Below, piece after piece: positions 54,847-63,881 of a stretch of 64,000 nt of DNA. The notes beneath the pieces were generated by a model that was not told where the DNA came from, made no database searches, and saw only the letters and a program-made list of their open reading frames with translations. Position 1 is the first letter of the stretch; every line of letters begins with the position of its first letter. Origin of the DNA: Mycolicibacterium goodii (GTDB taxonomy: Bacteria; Actinomycetota; Actinomycetes; Mycobacteriales; Mycobacteriaceae); NCBI RefSeq assembly GCF_022370755.2, contig NZ_CP092364.2, positions 6,677,307 through 6,741,306 of the forward strand, read 5' to 3'. A program made the position numbers and the translations under genes.

Positions 54847-56133
54847 GTGCCCCGTCGAGCGGTGAAAGTGGCGATCCTGGGTATCAACTACGCCCCGGAG
54901 CCGACGGGAATCGCACCGTATACGACGGGCTTGGCCCTAGGCCTCACCGACCGTGGCCACGACGTGCGTGTGTTGACCGGCTTCCCGCATTACCCACAGT
55001 GGAGGCGCGACAAGACCAGACCTGGGTTCCGCTCGATCGAGCAGATGGACGGAGTACCGGTGTTTCGGCTCAGTCACGTGGTGCCGCATCGGCTCTCCTG
55101 GACGGGGCGTGCGGCCATGGAGGTCACGTTCGGCCTGCAGCTGGTGACCGCTCGCTGGGGTCGGCCGGACGTCGTCGTGTGTGTGACACCGCCCCTGCTG
55201 GCGGCCGCGGCGGCGGCTGTCCGTGCACGTTTGACGTGGCCACGCCCCGCCATCGGAATGGTGGTGCAAGACCTGTACAGCCGCGGGATCACGGAAACCG
55301 GTGTGGCATCCGGGCTTTCCGCGTCTGCGATCACCACCATCGAATCAGCTGCACTCAGGCTCGCCGATGGCGTCGCCGTCATCCACTCGGGATTCGTGGC
55401 CGAGCTTTCCGGCCATCTCGGAGTGCCTGCGCGCCGGATTCGCGTGATCAGGAACTGGACTCACATACCCGCTCCGGACGCGACGGCGAGCGCGGACTTT
55501 CGCGCCGCCCACGGCTGGGGACCTGACGAGATCGTGGTTCTGCATGCCGGGAACATGGGCTTCAAGCAGGGACTGGAGAACGTGATCGCCGCTGCCGAGT
55601 TGGCCGGCCGCGGCAAGAAGCGGATCCGGTTCGTTCTCCTCGGCGACGGTAACCAGCGTGTGCACCTGCAATCGATCGGTGCGGGAATCCGGGGACTCGA
55701 TTTCGTGCCACCGGTCGGTGACGACGAGTTTCCGGCGGCGCTCGGTGCCGCCGACGTCCTGCTGGTGAACGAACGTCCCGGCGTTTCGCAGATGGCCGTG
55801 CCGAGCAAACTCACGTCCTACTTCCGTGCCGGCCGACCGATCCTGGCCGCCAGCGACGAGCACGGTTTCACCGCGCAGGAGCTCGCGGCGTCCGGCGCCG
55901 GCATCGTGGTGCCACCAGATCGGCCAGATCTGCTGCTGGATGCCGTGAATCGGCTTGGAGATGACCGTTCGCTCGCCACGGAACTAGGTGAGGCGGGCAG
56001 TAGATACAGCGAAGCGGTCCTGTCCGCGGCTGCGGCGATCGACAGCTATGAGGACTGGATCGTCGGCATGTTCGAGTCCAATCGGCCTGCGGGGCGTCGG
56101 GGAACGGATGCACCTGCCGGTGCCGATTCGTGA
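54847..56133 (+). CDS. Family 4 glycosyltransferase (WbuB/WcaI-like)
   Basis: This 428-residue GT-B enzyme has the N-terminal motif AILGINYAPEPTGIAPYTTGLALGL, GFPHYPQWRRDKTRPG, VVCVTPPLLAAAAAA, IRVIRNWTHIPAP, the C-domain VVLHAGNMGFKQGLENVI, and PSKLTSYFRAGRPILAASD. The family includes colanic acid WcaI and fucosaminyltransferase WbuB. The start is GTG with no Shine-Dalgarno, so leaderless translation is possible. A 227-nt gap follows. Confidence 0.92.
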   Translation: MPRRAVKVAILGINYAPEPTGIAPYTTGLALGLTDRGHDVRVLTGFPHYPQWRRDKTRPGFRSIEQMDGVPVFRLSHVVPHRLSWTGRAAMEVTFGLQLVTARWGRPDVVVCVTPPLLAAAAAAVRARLTWPRPAIGMVVQDLYSRGITETGVASGLSASAITTIESAALRLADGVAVIHSGFVAELSGHLGVPARRIRVIRNWTHIPAPDATASADFRAAHGWGPDEIVVLHAGNMGFKQGLENVIAAAELAGRGKKRIRFVLLGDGNQRVHLQSIGAGIRGLDFVPPVGDDEFPAALGAADVLLVNERPGVSQMAVPSKLTSYFRAGRPILAASDEHGFTAQELAASGAGIVVPPDRPDLLLDAVNRLGDDRSLATELGEAGSRYSEAVLSAAAAIDSYEDWIVGMFESNRPAGRRGTDAPAGADS

Positions 56134-56360
56134 TGGAAGCCGCAGGTGACAAGCGTGCGTTCGGCTGATCGGCTGCGACGTCGCGCCACCGCTGTGTGCG
56201 ACGGCACGCCTGGTCTGGAACCAGAATCGTTCTCTAGTCAAGCAAAGCCTTTGGAGTTTGCCACAGGGGGCATAAGATCTGCCAAGGTGGTGGTGGGCGC
56301 GCGAGAGTTCGATGGTCGCGCGTGTGTCGAGGGAGGGCGACGTGGGGGAATGGCGAGCCC

Positions 56361-58487
56361 GTGGTTAGCGTGTTGACAGAGCCCAGTGGGCTTGTGAATC
56401 CCGTTGCGGTGAGCCGAATCTCCGGACCTCCCCGGCGCGGGGCCGTGATAGTTCCCGCGTACAACGAAGCCGCGGTGATCGAACGGACGCTGGCTCCACT
56501 GAGTCAGGCGGCGACCGAGGGATTCATCGAACTGATCGTGGTTTGCAACGGCTGCACCGACGACACCGCGTCCTTGGCGCGACGTATCCCGGGGGTCCAG
56601 GTAGTGGAACTGGCGCAGGGGTCCAAGCCTGCTGCGCTCAATGCCGGAGACGCCGCGGCCACCCTCTGGCCCCGGCTGTATCTGGATGCGGACATCCAGA
56701 TCTCGCCTGATGCGGTCCTGGCAGTTCTCGACCGGCTCGCGCGCGGCGATGTGTTGGCCGCGCGCCCCGACTGCAGGTACGACACCGACGGAGCCAGCGG
56801 GGTGGTCCGCAGCTACTACCGGACACGCCAGCGACTTCCGCAGCACAAACTCGCGATGTGGGGTGCCGGGGCCTACGGCCTCACCGCGACCGGGCATGAG
56901 CGGTTCGGTGCCTTTCCGATGGTGACCGGCGATGATTTCTTCATCGACAACCAATTTGAGGCCCACGAGAAGGTCGTGGTGCAAACCGAACCCTCGGTCG
57001 TGAAAACGCCTGTCGATGCCAAGAGCCTGTTGGCGATCCTGCGACGGAGTTACCGAGGCAAGGTCGAATTGTCGTCTGCCGACCGACTCCGATTACCCGA
57101 GCGGGTACGACGAATGGGTGCGCACACGGCAGTCGCCGTCGTACGGGCAGTTGACGGACCACGATCTGCTGTTGATGCGGGCGTGTACCTGGGCATGGCG
57201 CTGGCCAAACGGTTGTCCGTGGGAACGTCACAGACATGGGCGAGAGACGAGAGCAGTCGAGCGCTCAACCGGGGAGGTGGAGACAGTCGACCTCGTGGCT
57301 CCACTCACAGCGTCGAGATCCTGTGCGCAGTGGACGATCTCGACCGTGTCCGCGACGAATGGGACGGCTTCGTCGAACGTTCTGGCAGTGACATCTACTT
57401 CACGGTGGATTGGTTACAAGCGTGGTGGGCACACTACGGCGGGCAACGTGAGTTCTTCGGCCTGCTCATCAGAGAGCACGGGAAGTTGGTCGGTGTCCTG
57501 CCCTTGTGTGTCCATCGGATCTGGGCGGGACCGGTCCCGGTGCGGTTGGCGCGGTTCGTCGGAGCCGACTCCACCCTGCCGGTCTTCACGCCCGCGATCG
57601 CCGACGGCCATGAACAGACCGTGGTGCGTGCCGCTCTCGAAATGGTCTTCGACGAGGCCGGCTGCGACGCCTTGAGCCTGTCCCCGCTGTCGGGTCGGTC
57701 ACCCGTGGCAGCGGCCGTCGAGCGGGCAGTGGATGAAGCCGCCTCGCTCAGAATATTGCGTGCGGACACCCATGGACCCCACGCGGTGTTCGCACTTCCG
57801 GGAACCTTCGACGAGTACCTCCTCGATCTCAGCAGTGCACAACGCAAAGCTCACAGGCGCAACCTGCGGAAGCTGAACAATCGGTACGACCTCTCGTTCC
57901 GAACGATCAGTGGTGACGAGGCGATCGGCTACTTCGACGGTTTCGTCGACTTGCACACGTCGTACTGGCGCCGGCGGGGCAAGCTCGGGCATTTCGGGGA
58001 CTGGCCGCGCAGTGCCGAATTCAATCGCGAACTCATCTCGCGCATGGCGCCGAGCGGACGAGCACGGTTCTATGAAATCGCCGGAGACGGTCGGGTGCTG
58101 GCCATCGAGTACGGATTCGTTCTCGGCGATCGGTGCTACTCGCGTTTGCCTGCACGAGTAGACGACCCGTCGCTGGAAACGCTGGGCTTGGGCCGGGTGA
58201 GCGTCGCGGAGAAGTTCCGGGCCCTGATCGGAAGCGGGATCAGAGAGGTCGAGAGCGGTCCCGGCCACTACGACCACAAGGTACTTCTGGGGGCCGAGGA
58301 GTATCCGCTACGCCGCCTGGTGGTGAGCCGGCGCTGCGGACTTCCGCGTTGGCGCGGTGAGTTTCTGGTCCTCTGGGCCGACCTGCTGAACCTGGCCTAC
58401 TATCGCGTCTGGTTCCTCAAACTCCGCCGAAGGCTGCGGCTGCCGCCGCGACACCTGTGGCGCCCGTGGATACAGACCCGTGTGTAA
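56361..58487 (+). CDS. Fusion of family 2 glycosyltransferase and GNAT/BcsL-type acyltransferase
   Basis: This ~708-residue protein joins two enzymes. Residues ~25-290 are a GT2 domain (VIVPAYNEAAVIERTL, LIVVCNGCTDDTASLA, LYLDADIQISPDAVLAVL, MVTGDDFFIDNQF). After a linker, residues ~330-690 form a GNAT/CelD-type domain (SDIYFTVDWLQAWWAHYGG, LSSAQRKAHRRNLRKLNNRY, GDRCYSRLPA). The same acyltransferase type occurs alone at 60187. The start is uncertain: GTG 56361, GTG 56370 and GTG 56322 are all in frame; 56361 has GGGGGA 11 nt upstream. Sugar transfer followed by amine or hydroxyl acylation is inferred. Confidence 0.87.
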   Translation: MVSVLTEPSGLVNPVAVSRISGPPRRGAVIVPAYNEAAVIERTLAPLSQAATEGFIELIVVCNGCTDDTASLARRIPGVQVVELAQGSKPAALNAGDAAATLWPRLYLDADIQISPDAVLAVLDRLARGDVLAARPDCRYDTDGASGVVRSYYRTRQRLPQHKLAMWGAGAYGLTATGHERFGAFPMVTGDDFFIDNQFEAHEKVVVQTEPSVVKTPVDAKSLLAILRRSYRGKVELSSADRLRLPERVRRMGAHTAVAVVRAVDGPRSAVDAGVYLGMALAKRLSVGTSQTWARDESSRALNRGGGDSRPRGSTHSVEILCAVDDLDRVRDEWDGFVERSGSDIYFTVDWLQAWWAHYGGQREFFGLLIREHGKLVGVLPLCVHRIWAGPVPVRLARFVGADSTLPVFTPAIADGHEQTVVRAALEMVFDEAGCDALSLSPLSGRSPVAAAVERAVDEAASLRILRADTHGPHAVFALPGTFDEYLLDLSSAQRKAHRRNLRKLNNRYDLSFRTISGDEAIGYFDGFVDLHTSYWRRRGKLGHFGDWPRSAEFNRELISRMAPSGRARFYEIAGDGRVLAIEYGFVLGDRCYSRLPARVDDPSLETLGLGRVSVAEKFRALIGSGIREVESGPGHYDHKVLLGAEEYPLRRLVVSRRCGLPRWRGEFLVLWADLLNLAYYRVWFLKLRRRLRLPPRHLWRPWIQTRV

Positions 58488-58544
58488 GCCGGCCATTGCA
58501 ACCCGACGGCGGTCGGTCAACATTCGCAGGCGAGATCGGGGGTT

Positions 58545-59252
58545 GTGTTGTCGGTTCGGTCAACTCGCCCAGTAGGTGTCGAGCGCGCTTCCGTCTGTAA
58601 CCTCACAGTCCACGGAATCGGCATGGCCTCTCGTGAGTTGGATCCGGGGGAGGATCTGACCTGGGTCAGTGTCGCGCAGTTCGAGCTGGTCCTCGATGCG
58701 GTAGCGGGGCGATCAGACGTGCGCCTCACGTTCGACGACGGAAACGCATCGGATGTGGACATCGCGTTACCGCGGCTGATGGAGCGTGGCATCAAGGCGG
58801 AGTTCTTCTTGCTCGCAGGTGAATTGGGCAAGCAGGGACGTGTCGACCACACCGGGGTCGAGAAGCTCCTTGATGCAGGTATGGCGATCGGTTCGCACGG
58901 CTGGTCGCATCGCGATTGGCGGCGCATCGACGACGCGCAGGCTCTTGAGGAAGTCGAAGGCGCCCAACGTACGCTGAGCGCTCTCACCGGTGGTCCCGTG
59001 TCACGGGTCGCGATCCCGTTCGGTTCGTATGACCGCCACGTGCTGCGGCGGCTGCGGCGCGCCGGAGTGACGCGCGTATACACCAGTGACGGTGGGCGGG
59101 CCCGACCGGACGCCTGGTTACAGCCACGTACCAGTCTGCGTCATGACATTGACGAGGCCTGGATAGCACGTGTGCTCGATCAGAACACGCCGCTCGTTCG
59201 CGCAGCGCGTAACCGCGCCGCGCGGGCCGCGAAGCGCTGGAGGGGCCGATGA
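58545..59252 (+). CDS. Polysaccharide deacetylase (NodB family)
   Basis: This 235-residue protein has the NodB motifs RLTFDDGNASD, GSHGWSHRDWRR and RVAIPFGSYDRHVLRRLRRAG. It has no signal peptide, so it should act in the cytoplasm on a precursor or lipid-linked sugar. The GTG at 58545 is kept because the family N terminus (VCNLTVHGIG) lies after it; GGGGG is 3 nt upstream. The stop overlaps the next glycosyltransferase by ATGA. Confidence 0.9.
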   Translation: MLSVRSTRPVGVERASVCNLTVHGIGMASRELDPGEDLTWVSVAQFELVLDAVAGRSDVRLTFDDGNASDVDIALPRLMERGIKAEFFLLAGELGKQGRVDHTGVEKLLDAGMAIGSHGWSHRDWRRIDDAQALEEVEGAQRTLSALTGGPVSRVAIPFGSYDRHVLRRLRRAGVTRVYTSDGGRARPDAWLQPRTSLRHDIDEAWIARVLDQNTPLVRAARNRAARAAKRWRGR

Positions 59253-60190
59253 CGCGAGACGAAGATTTCACTCGTGCAACCGATGTGGCGCGTGTGGCGG
59301 TAGTGATCGTGACTTACAACAGCGCAGACGTCCTCGGCGACTGCCTGCGTGCGCTCGCCGATGAGGGCACGCCGTTGGCAGCCGTGGTCGTTGCAGACAA
59401 TGCCTCCCGGGATGAGACATGCGGGATCGCCGAGGATTTCGCCGATCTGGACGTCACGGTGATCCGAACCGGACGCAACGGCGGATACGCCGCCGGGGTG
59501 AACGCCGGCATCGCCGCGCTCGACCTGGCCTGTCTGGACGCAATACTCGTGCTCAACGCCGACTGTCGGGTCTCGCCGAACACGCTGCAGGTACTGGCTT
59601 GTGCGTTGCGCCGGCCCGGCCGCGGCATCGCCGTGCCGCGTTTGCTCTATCCCAACGGCACTCAGCAATACACCCTGCGCCGCAAACCGACCGTGGTCCG
59701 GGCGCTGGTCGAGGCCTTGGTGCCCGGAAGCTTGGCCGGTCGGATGGGGCCGCTGGGCGAACGAGTAACCGATCCCCGCGCTTACGAGCAAGCAGGCGTC
59801 ACCGCGTGGGCCACCGGCGCGGCGATGATGCTCTCGGTACCGACGTTGCTCGATGTGGGCTTGTGGGACGAGTCGTTCCTGATGTACAGCGAGGAGACCG
59901 AATACTGTTTGCGCGCAGCGGACAAGGGTTGGTGCACCTGGTACGAGCCCGCCGCGGTGTTCGAGCACGTCGGCGGTGACTCCGAGACCAAGCCGATGTT
60001 CGCCTCGATGCTGACAGTCAACAAGGTGGAGCTGTTCCGGCGGCGGCACAACCGCCTGCATGGTGCGGCCTATCTCGCGGCAGTGGCGGTGGGGCAGGGT
60101 CTGCGTGCGGTGGCCGGCCGACCCACGTCGCGTGCGTCGATCGCGGCTCTGTTCCAGCCTTCTCGCCGGTTGCAGGAGTTACCCACGTGA
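59249..60190 (+). CDS. Family 2 glycosyltransferase (rhamnosyltransferase-like)
   Basis: This 313-residue GT2 enzyme has VAVVIVTYNSADVLGDCLRAL, VVADNASRDET, GRNGGYAAGVNAGI, ILVLNADCRVSPNTL, GAAMMLSVPTLLDVGLWDESFLMYSEETEYCLRA. It resembles WbbL/RfbF-type rhamnosyltransferases. The ATG overlaps the deacetylase stop; its own stop overlaps the next gene's GTG. The donor may be dTDP-rhamnose or another deoxy sugar. Confidence 0.92.
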   Translation: MTRDEDFTRATDVARVAVVIVTYNSADVLGDCLRALADEGTPLAAVVVADNASRDETCGIAEDFADLDVTVIRTGRNGGYAAGVNAGIAALDLACLDAILVLNADCRVSPNTLQVLACALRRPGRGIAVPRLLYPNGTQQYTLRRKPTVVRALVEALVPGSLAGRMGPLGERVTDPRAYEQAGVTAWATGAAMMLSVPTLLDVGLWDESFLMYSEETEYCLRAADKGWCTWYEPAAVFEHVGGDSETKPMFASMLTVNKVELFRRRHNRLHGAAYLAAVAVGQGLRAVAGRPTSRASIAALFQPSRRLQELPT

Positions 60191-61290
60191 CCGCTACTTC
60201 CGATCTCACCAGCTCCCGCCTTGTGGGCTTCGATGCGCTGGGCAACGAGGAAATCGAAGCGTGGCATGCGTTGCGGGCAAGCAATCCGGCGCTGGACAGC
60301 CCCTATTTCCACCCAGGATTCGCGGCGGCTGTACATGCCACCGGACGGCACGTGTCGGTGGTTGTGGTGCGGAACAGCTCCGGTGCGGTGTCCGCACTGC
60401 TCCCGGGACACCGCGAGGGTGCCGTATTGCAACCCGTGAGCTGGCCTGGCGCAGACTTCCAGGGACCACTCTTCAGGCCGGCCGAGGCGCCGTCTGCGTC
60501 CGAGTTCCTGGTGGATGGCCTTCGGGTCCTCATGTTCGATCATCTGATTTCGCAAGGGCCCGATTTCGACCCGTGGATCGTGTCGAGTCAGCCATCACCC
60601 TGGATGGACGTCACGGGCGGGTTGGACGGCTACCTCGGCCGAGCGTCGCGCAGCGGCCGGGACAAGATGAAGGAGGCCCGGCGCTGCCTGGCGAAAGCCG
60701 AACGGTCCCATGGGCCGGTCCGTTTCGCCGTCGATGTTGTCGACGACGATGCGCTCGCGCGCTTGATCGAGTTGAAGCGCGCCCAGTACGCCGCCACGGG
60801 CAGCCGCGACTTCTTCGCGAAGCCGGGCCACATCGAGTTGATGCACCGTCTGCTGCATACTCGTGAGCCCGGGTTCGGAGGTGTACTTTCCACGGTTCGT
60901 GTCGGGGATCGATTGGTCGCGGCTCATTTCGGAATCCGCTCCGATCATGTCCTGCACTGGTGGTTCCCGGTCTACGATCCGGTGTTCTCCCAACTGTCGC
61001 CAGGCTGGATCCTGTTGCGTGAGGTGATCTCTGCCGCACCAGGATCAGGCATTCTCCGTTTGGACCTCGGCCGAGGCGATGACGACTACAAACGACGGGC
61101 GAAGACCGGCGAAACGGTCGTGAGCCAAGCCTTCATCAGCAACAGTGCCACTCGACGGGTGTTGCGCGGCGGACGTGACGCGGTGATGAACGCGGTGAAG
61201 AACTCACCTCTCGCTCCCAGGCTGCGACAGGGAGTTCGCTACCTCCGCGGTGTCAGGTCATCTGGCCGACAGATGCCGTCGCGGAGCTAG
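60187..61290 (+). CDS. GNAT/CelD (BcsL)-type acyltransferase
   Basis: This 367-residue protein has the two-lobed CelD-like layout: SPYFHPGFAAAVHATGRHVS, ASRSGRDKMKEARRCLAKAER, and the second lobe DRLVAAHFGIRSDHVLHWWFPVYDPVFSQLSPGWILLREVI. FemAB- and CelD-like enzymes transfer acyl or aminoacyl groups. It parallels the C-terminal half of the fusion at 56361, so two acylations may occur. The GTG overlaps the GT2 stop. The last 33 nt overlap the 3' end of the convergent Wzy-like gene. Confidence 0.88.
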   Translation: MTATSDLTSSRLVGFDALGNEEIEAWHALRASNPALDSPYFHPGFAAAVHATGRHVSVVVVRNSSGAVSALLPGHREGAVLQPVSWPGADFQGPLFRPAEAPSASEFLVDGLRVLMFDHLISQGPDFDPWIVSSQPSPWMDVTGGLDGYLGRASRSGRDKMKEARRCLAKAERSHGPVRFAVDVVDDDALARLIELKRAQYAATGSRDFFAKPGHIELMHRLLHTREPGFGGVLSTVRVGDRLVAAHFGIRSDHVLHWWFPVYDPVFSQLSPGWILLREVISAAPGSGILRLDLGRGDDDYKRRAKTGETVVSQAFISNSATRRVLRGGRDAVMNAVKNSPLAPRLRQGVRYLRGVRSSGRQMPSRS

Positions 61291-62670
61291 GCGCCCGGCA
61301 TACCTGCCCCTGGTGCGATCGGGCTCAGGAGATTCGACGGTGTACCCGGACCACAGCAGGCCAAAGGTGATGAAGAACAGGAAGGTTGCCTGCTGGAAAC
61401 CGAACAGGTCGAATGTGAAGCTCGAGACGAGCACCGCGACGATGATCGCTCCGAGTACATACGCCTGATACCGTTCACGGGAATTCGAGGCGCAGCGCAG
61501 TGCGGCAGCGATGCCGAAAACACCTCCGCCCGCGAGCACAATCATCGCGGTGACTCCGACAAGGCCACCTTGCACGACCGCCTGAAGCCACTCGTTGTCC
61601 AGCAGCCCGTAGACCTCCGGCGGTGATGCACCGAGCCCCAGACCGAACGCCGGACGAGCGCGAAAGGTCTCGGATACCGTGGCATAGTCGGCAGTCCTGC
61701 CGAGGACGCTCGGATCCTTCTCCGACGTGACGATGGTCTCCCACAGTGCCCTGGTGATGTTCGGGAACGCAGTCATGTACCCGCCGACAGCGAGGATTCC
61801 GACAACTAGGCCGACTGCGATCTGACGGACCGTATGGCCGAACATCAGGATCAGAAGGGCCGCGCCCAGGGCGATCACACCTGTCCTCGACACTCCGGTC
61901 GGCACAGTCACGATGGCCAGACCACACACCGCGGCGGACAGTATGCGGCGATTGCGTGTGTTGGCGAAGCGAGCGAAATAGAGAGCCAGGGGAAGCGCCG
62001 ACGCGGTCAGGATGGAGTACTCGATCGCGTGTTCGGAGGTCCCCAGAGCACGTTCGACACCCGCACGCTCAACCAGCGACAGAGTATCGGTGCTGACAAC
62101 AAATCCCGGTGGTTGGAACAGGAACCGCAAGTCGACAGACACGGCGCTTTGAAGAAGACCTACGACGCAACCGAAAGCCATCCCGCACAAAAGACATCCG
62201 AGGACGAAATCACGCTGCCGGGGCGTCCGTACGCGCGTCACCACGTAGAGGCCCAATCCGACATTCGCGGTGAGCGCGATCAGGCTGCGGGTCATGCTTG
62301 CATCGGTGGCGGCAGATGCCGGCGAGGGGTCGAAGTCGAGTAGTGCGACCCCGTACGTCGTGAGCCAGAGGAAGAAGTAGAGCACGAGGATCAACACGCC
62401 GGGCTGTATTCGGCGGGCCTTCTCGGTCCGGCGGACCATCAGGAAGCCGAGCACGATCAAACCGAAGAACACCACCGCGATCATGCGTGCCGGCGAGCCG
62501 TTGCTCTTCAACGGCCCCGGAAACAGTACATAGCTCGGCAGGATCATCATCACGATGCAGAGGATCCCGAGCAACCACGGCCGGCGTTCTTCTGTCTCGG
62601 CAGGTGCGCTTGCCAGGAAATCAGTCGGAACGGATCGTGCCGACCTCGTGGTCCTCACTGGCGCTGCCAT
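61258..62670 (-). CDS. O-antigen polymerase/ligase-like membrane protein (Wzy candidate)
   Basis: This ~470-residue protein has about 11-12 hydrophobic helices and a long extracytoplasmic loop. It has VPTGVSRTGVIALGAALLIL, GRTADYATVSETFRARPAFGLGLGASPPEV, LDNEWLQAVVQGGLVGVTAM, patterns of the Wzy_C/O-antigen ligase superfamily. It would polymerise the repeat units outside the membrane. ATG 62670 lies 1 nt after the Wzz-like stop, so the two are co-transcribed. A longer frame to 62805 overlaps the wzz-like gene and was rejected. Confidence 0.9.
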   Translation of the reverse strand: MAAPVRTTRSARSVPTDFLASAPAETEERRPWLLGILCIVMMILPSYVLFPGPLKSNGSPARMIAVVFFGLIVLGFLMVRRTEKARRIQPGVLILVLYFFLWLTTYGVALLDFDPSPASAATDASMTRSLIALTANVGLGLYVVTRVRTPRQRDFVLGCLLCGMAFGCVVGLLQSAVSVDLRFLFQPPGFVVSTDTLSLVERAGVERALGTSEHAIEYSILTASALPLALYFARFANTRNRRILSAAVCGLAIVTVPTGVSRTGVIALGAALLILMFGHTVRQIAVGLVVGILAVGGYMTAFPNITRALWETIVTSEKDPSVLGRTADYATVSETFRARPAFGLGLGASPPEVYGLLDNEWLQAVVQGGLVGVTAMIVLAGGGVFGIAAALRCASNSRERYQAYVLGAIIVAVLVSSFTFDLFGFQQATFLFFITFGLLWSGYTVESPEPDRTRGRYAGRLAPRRHLSAR

Positions 62671-62671
62671 G

Positions 62672-63412
62672 TCAGGGCTGATTGACTTCTGAGCTTCTGA
62701 CCGGCTGTCCATTGGTCGATGCGGCTTCGGAAGTGTGGTCCTCCCTGACCATTCCGGCCACGGGGGAGCGTCTGCGTCGTCGACCGATCCGAACGAGCAG
62801 CACATCCAAAAGCACCGTCACCACAACCGATATACCGATGCCGGCAACGAAGATCGCGATCGTCGATCGGGTTCGGGCGGGCATCCCGGCGGCTGGGGCG
62901 CTCGGGGGTGACACGACAAACGGTCGGACCATCTGTGCTTCGGGTACCTGAGCCTGCTGCTGCAGGTTTCGCAGTGTTTCCTCCGCCTGCGCGGTGACCA
63001 GTTGCATGGTGATGGCCACAGCCTGCTCGTCGGCGTTCGTGGCTTCGATCATCACCAGTGGTAACTGCTGCATGTTCGCGGGGCTGGGGAACATCCTGGC
63101 GTCGTAGTCGGGGATGCCGCCCGAGGCGACGACCTTGTCGATCACCGCCGGCTCCTTGAGCCCCAGAGCTGTCATATTGGCGATCAGCGATGCGCCACCG
63201 ACGTCGAGAAGTCCGTTGCGTGGTATCGAAACACCTTGTGGCGCATTGTCGATACGCGTGCTCGGGGCCGCGATTCCTATGACAGCGTTCGAATAATAGA
63301 CCGGCTGAACCGAGTTGTATGTCGAGTAGCTGAACCAGGTCACGATCGCCAACAGCGGAACGAAGACATACCAGCGGCGAACGCATGACCGCACGACATC
63401 GAACAGGTCCAC
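62672..63412 (-). CDS. Wzz-like chain-length/export protein without kinase domain
   Basis: This 246-residue protein has a transmembrane helix near each end (WYVFVPLLAIVTWFSY at ~15-30, STIAIFVAGIGISVVVTVLLDVLLV at ~185-210). Between them is an extracytoplasmic domain with GIAAPSTRIDN, LDVGGASLIANMTALGL and a helical QAEETLRNLQQQAQVPEAQ before PFVVSPPSAP. This is the Wzz/YveK arrangement controlling chain length. No tyrosine-kinase domain or Tyr-rich tail is present. GTG 63412 has AGGGA upstream. It leads the minus-strand wzz-wzy pair. Confidence 0.87.
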   Translation of the reverse strand: MDLFDVVRSCVRRWYVFVPLLAIVTWFSYSTYNSVQPVYYSNAVIGIAAPSTRIDNAPQGVSIPRNGLLDVGGASLIANMTALGLKEPAVIDKVVASGGIPDYDARMFPSPANMQQLPLVMIEATNADEQAVAITMQLVTAQAEETLRNLQQQAQVPEAQMVRPFVVSPPSAPAAGMPARTRSTIAIFVAGIGISVVVTVLLDVLLVRIGRRRRRSPVAGMVREDHTSEAASTNGQPVRSSEVNQP

Positions 63413-63881
63413 GTCATCGTCCCTTCGTGATGCAATCCATGGGAGTCCGAGATTTGGCTGTGCTCAGGCTACCCAGCGGGTGGGGTTCTGGTTATCGATT
63501 CGGCATTTGCGGGGAAATTCCCTTTTTGTCGGTTCCCGCAAGCGCTGACTATTTGCCAACGACACCGCGGGTTCATCCTTCAGTGTGCGGTCGACGGTGA
63601 TCCTGAGCAACGGGAGAGTGAGGTTGTTTGAAATGTAATGAATTAATCAAAGATATTGAAACGAGGACGTTCTGGCGAGATTTCACGGGCGGAAAAGACG
63701 CAGGTAGACGTCGCGGGACCTGCTGCTGGCAAGCTTTCAGGCACGTCTCTGGGGGCGATTTCCAACGAAAATTCAACGGCGTAGGGGCGCACCTGGTCTG
63801 GTTGTGGCAAAGGGTGTTAGCATTGCCACCTCGACTGGCGGAATGCTGGCCCAGGAGCTTGCGACGCGGGAAGGGCAGTCG
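63413..63881. other. 469-bp divergent intergenic region with an AT-rich segment
   Basis: It separates the Wzz-like gene from the partial gene at 63882. Bases ~63620-63665 are strikingly AT-rich for this genome (tgaaatgtaatgaattaatc). No gene is seen; promoters for both directions are expected here. Confidence 0.5.
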
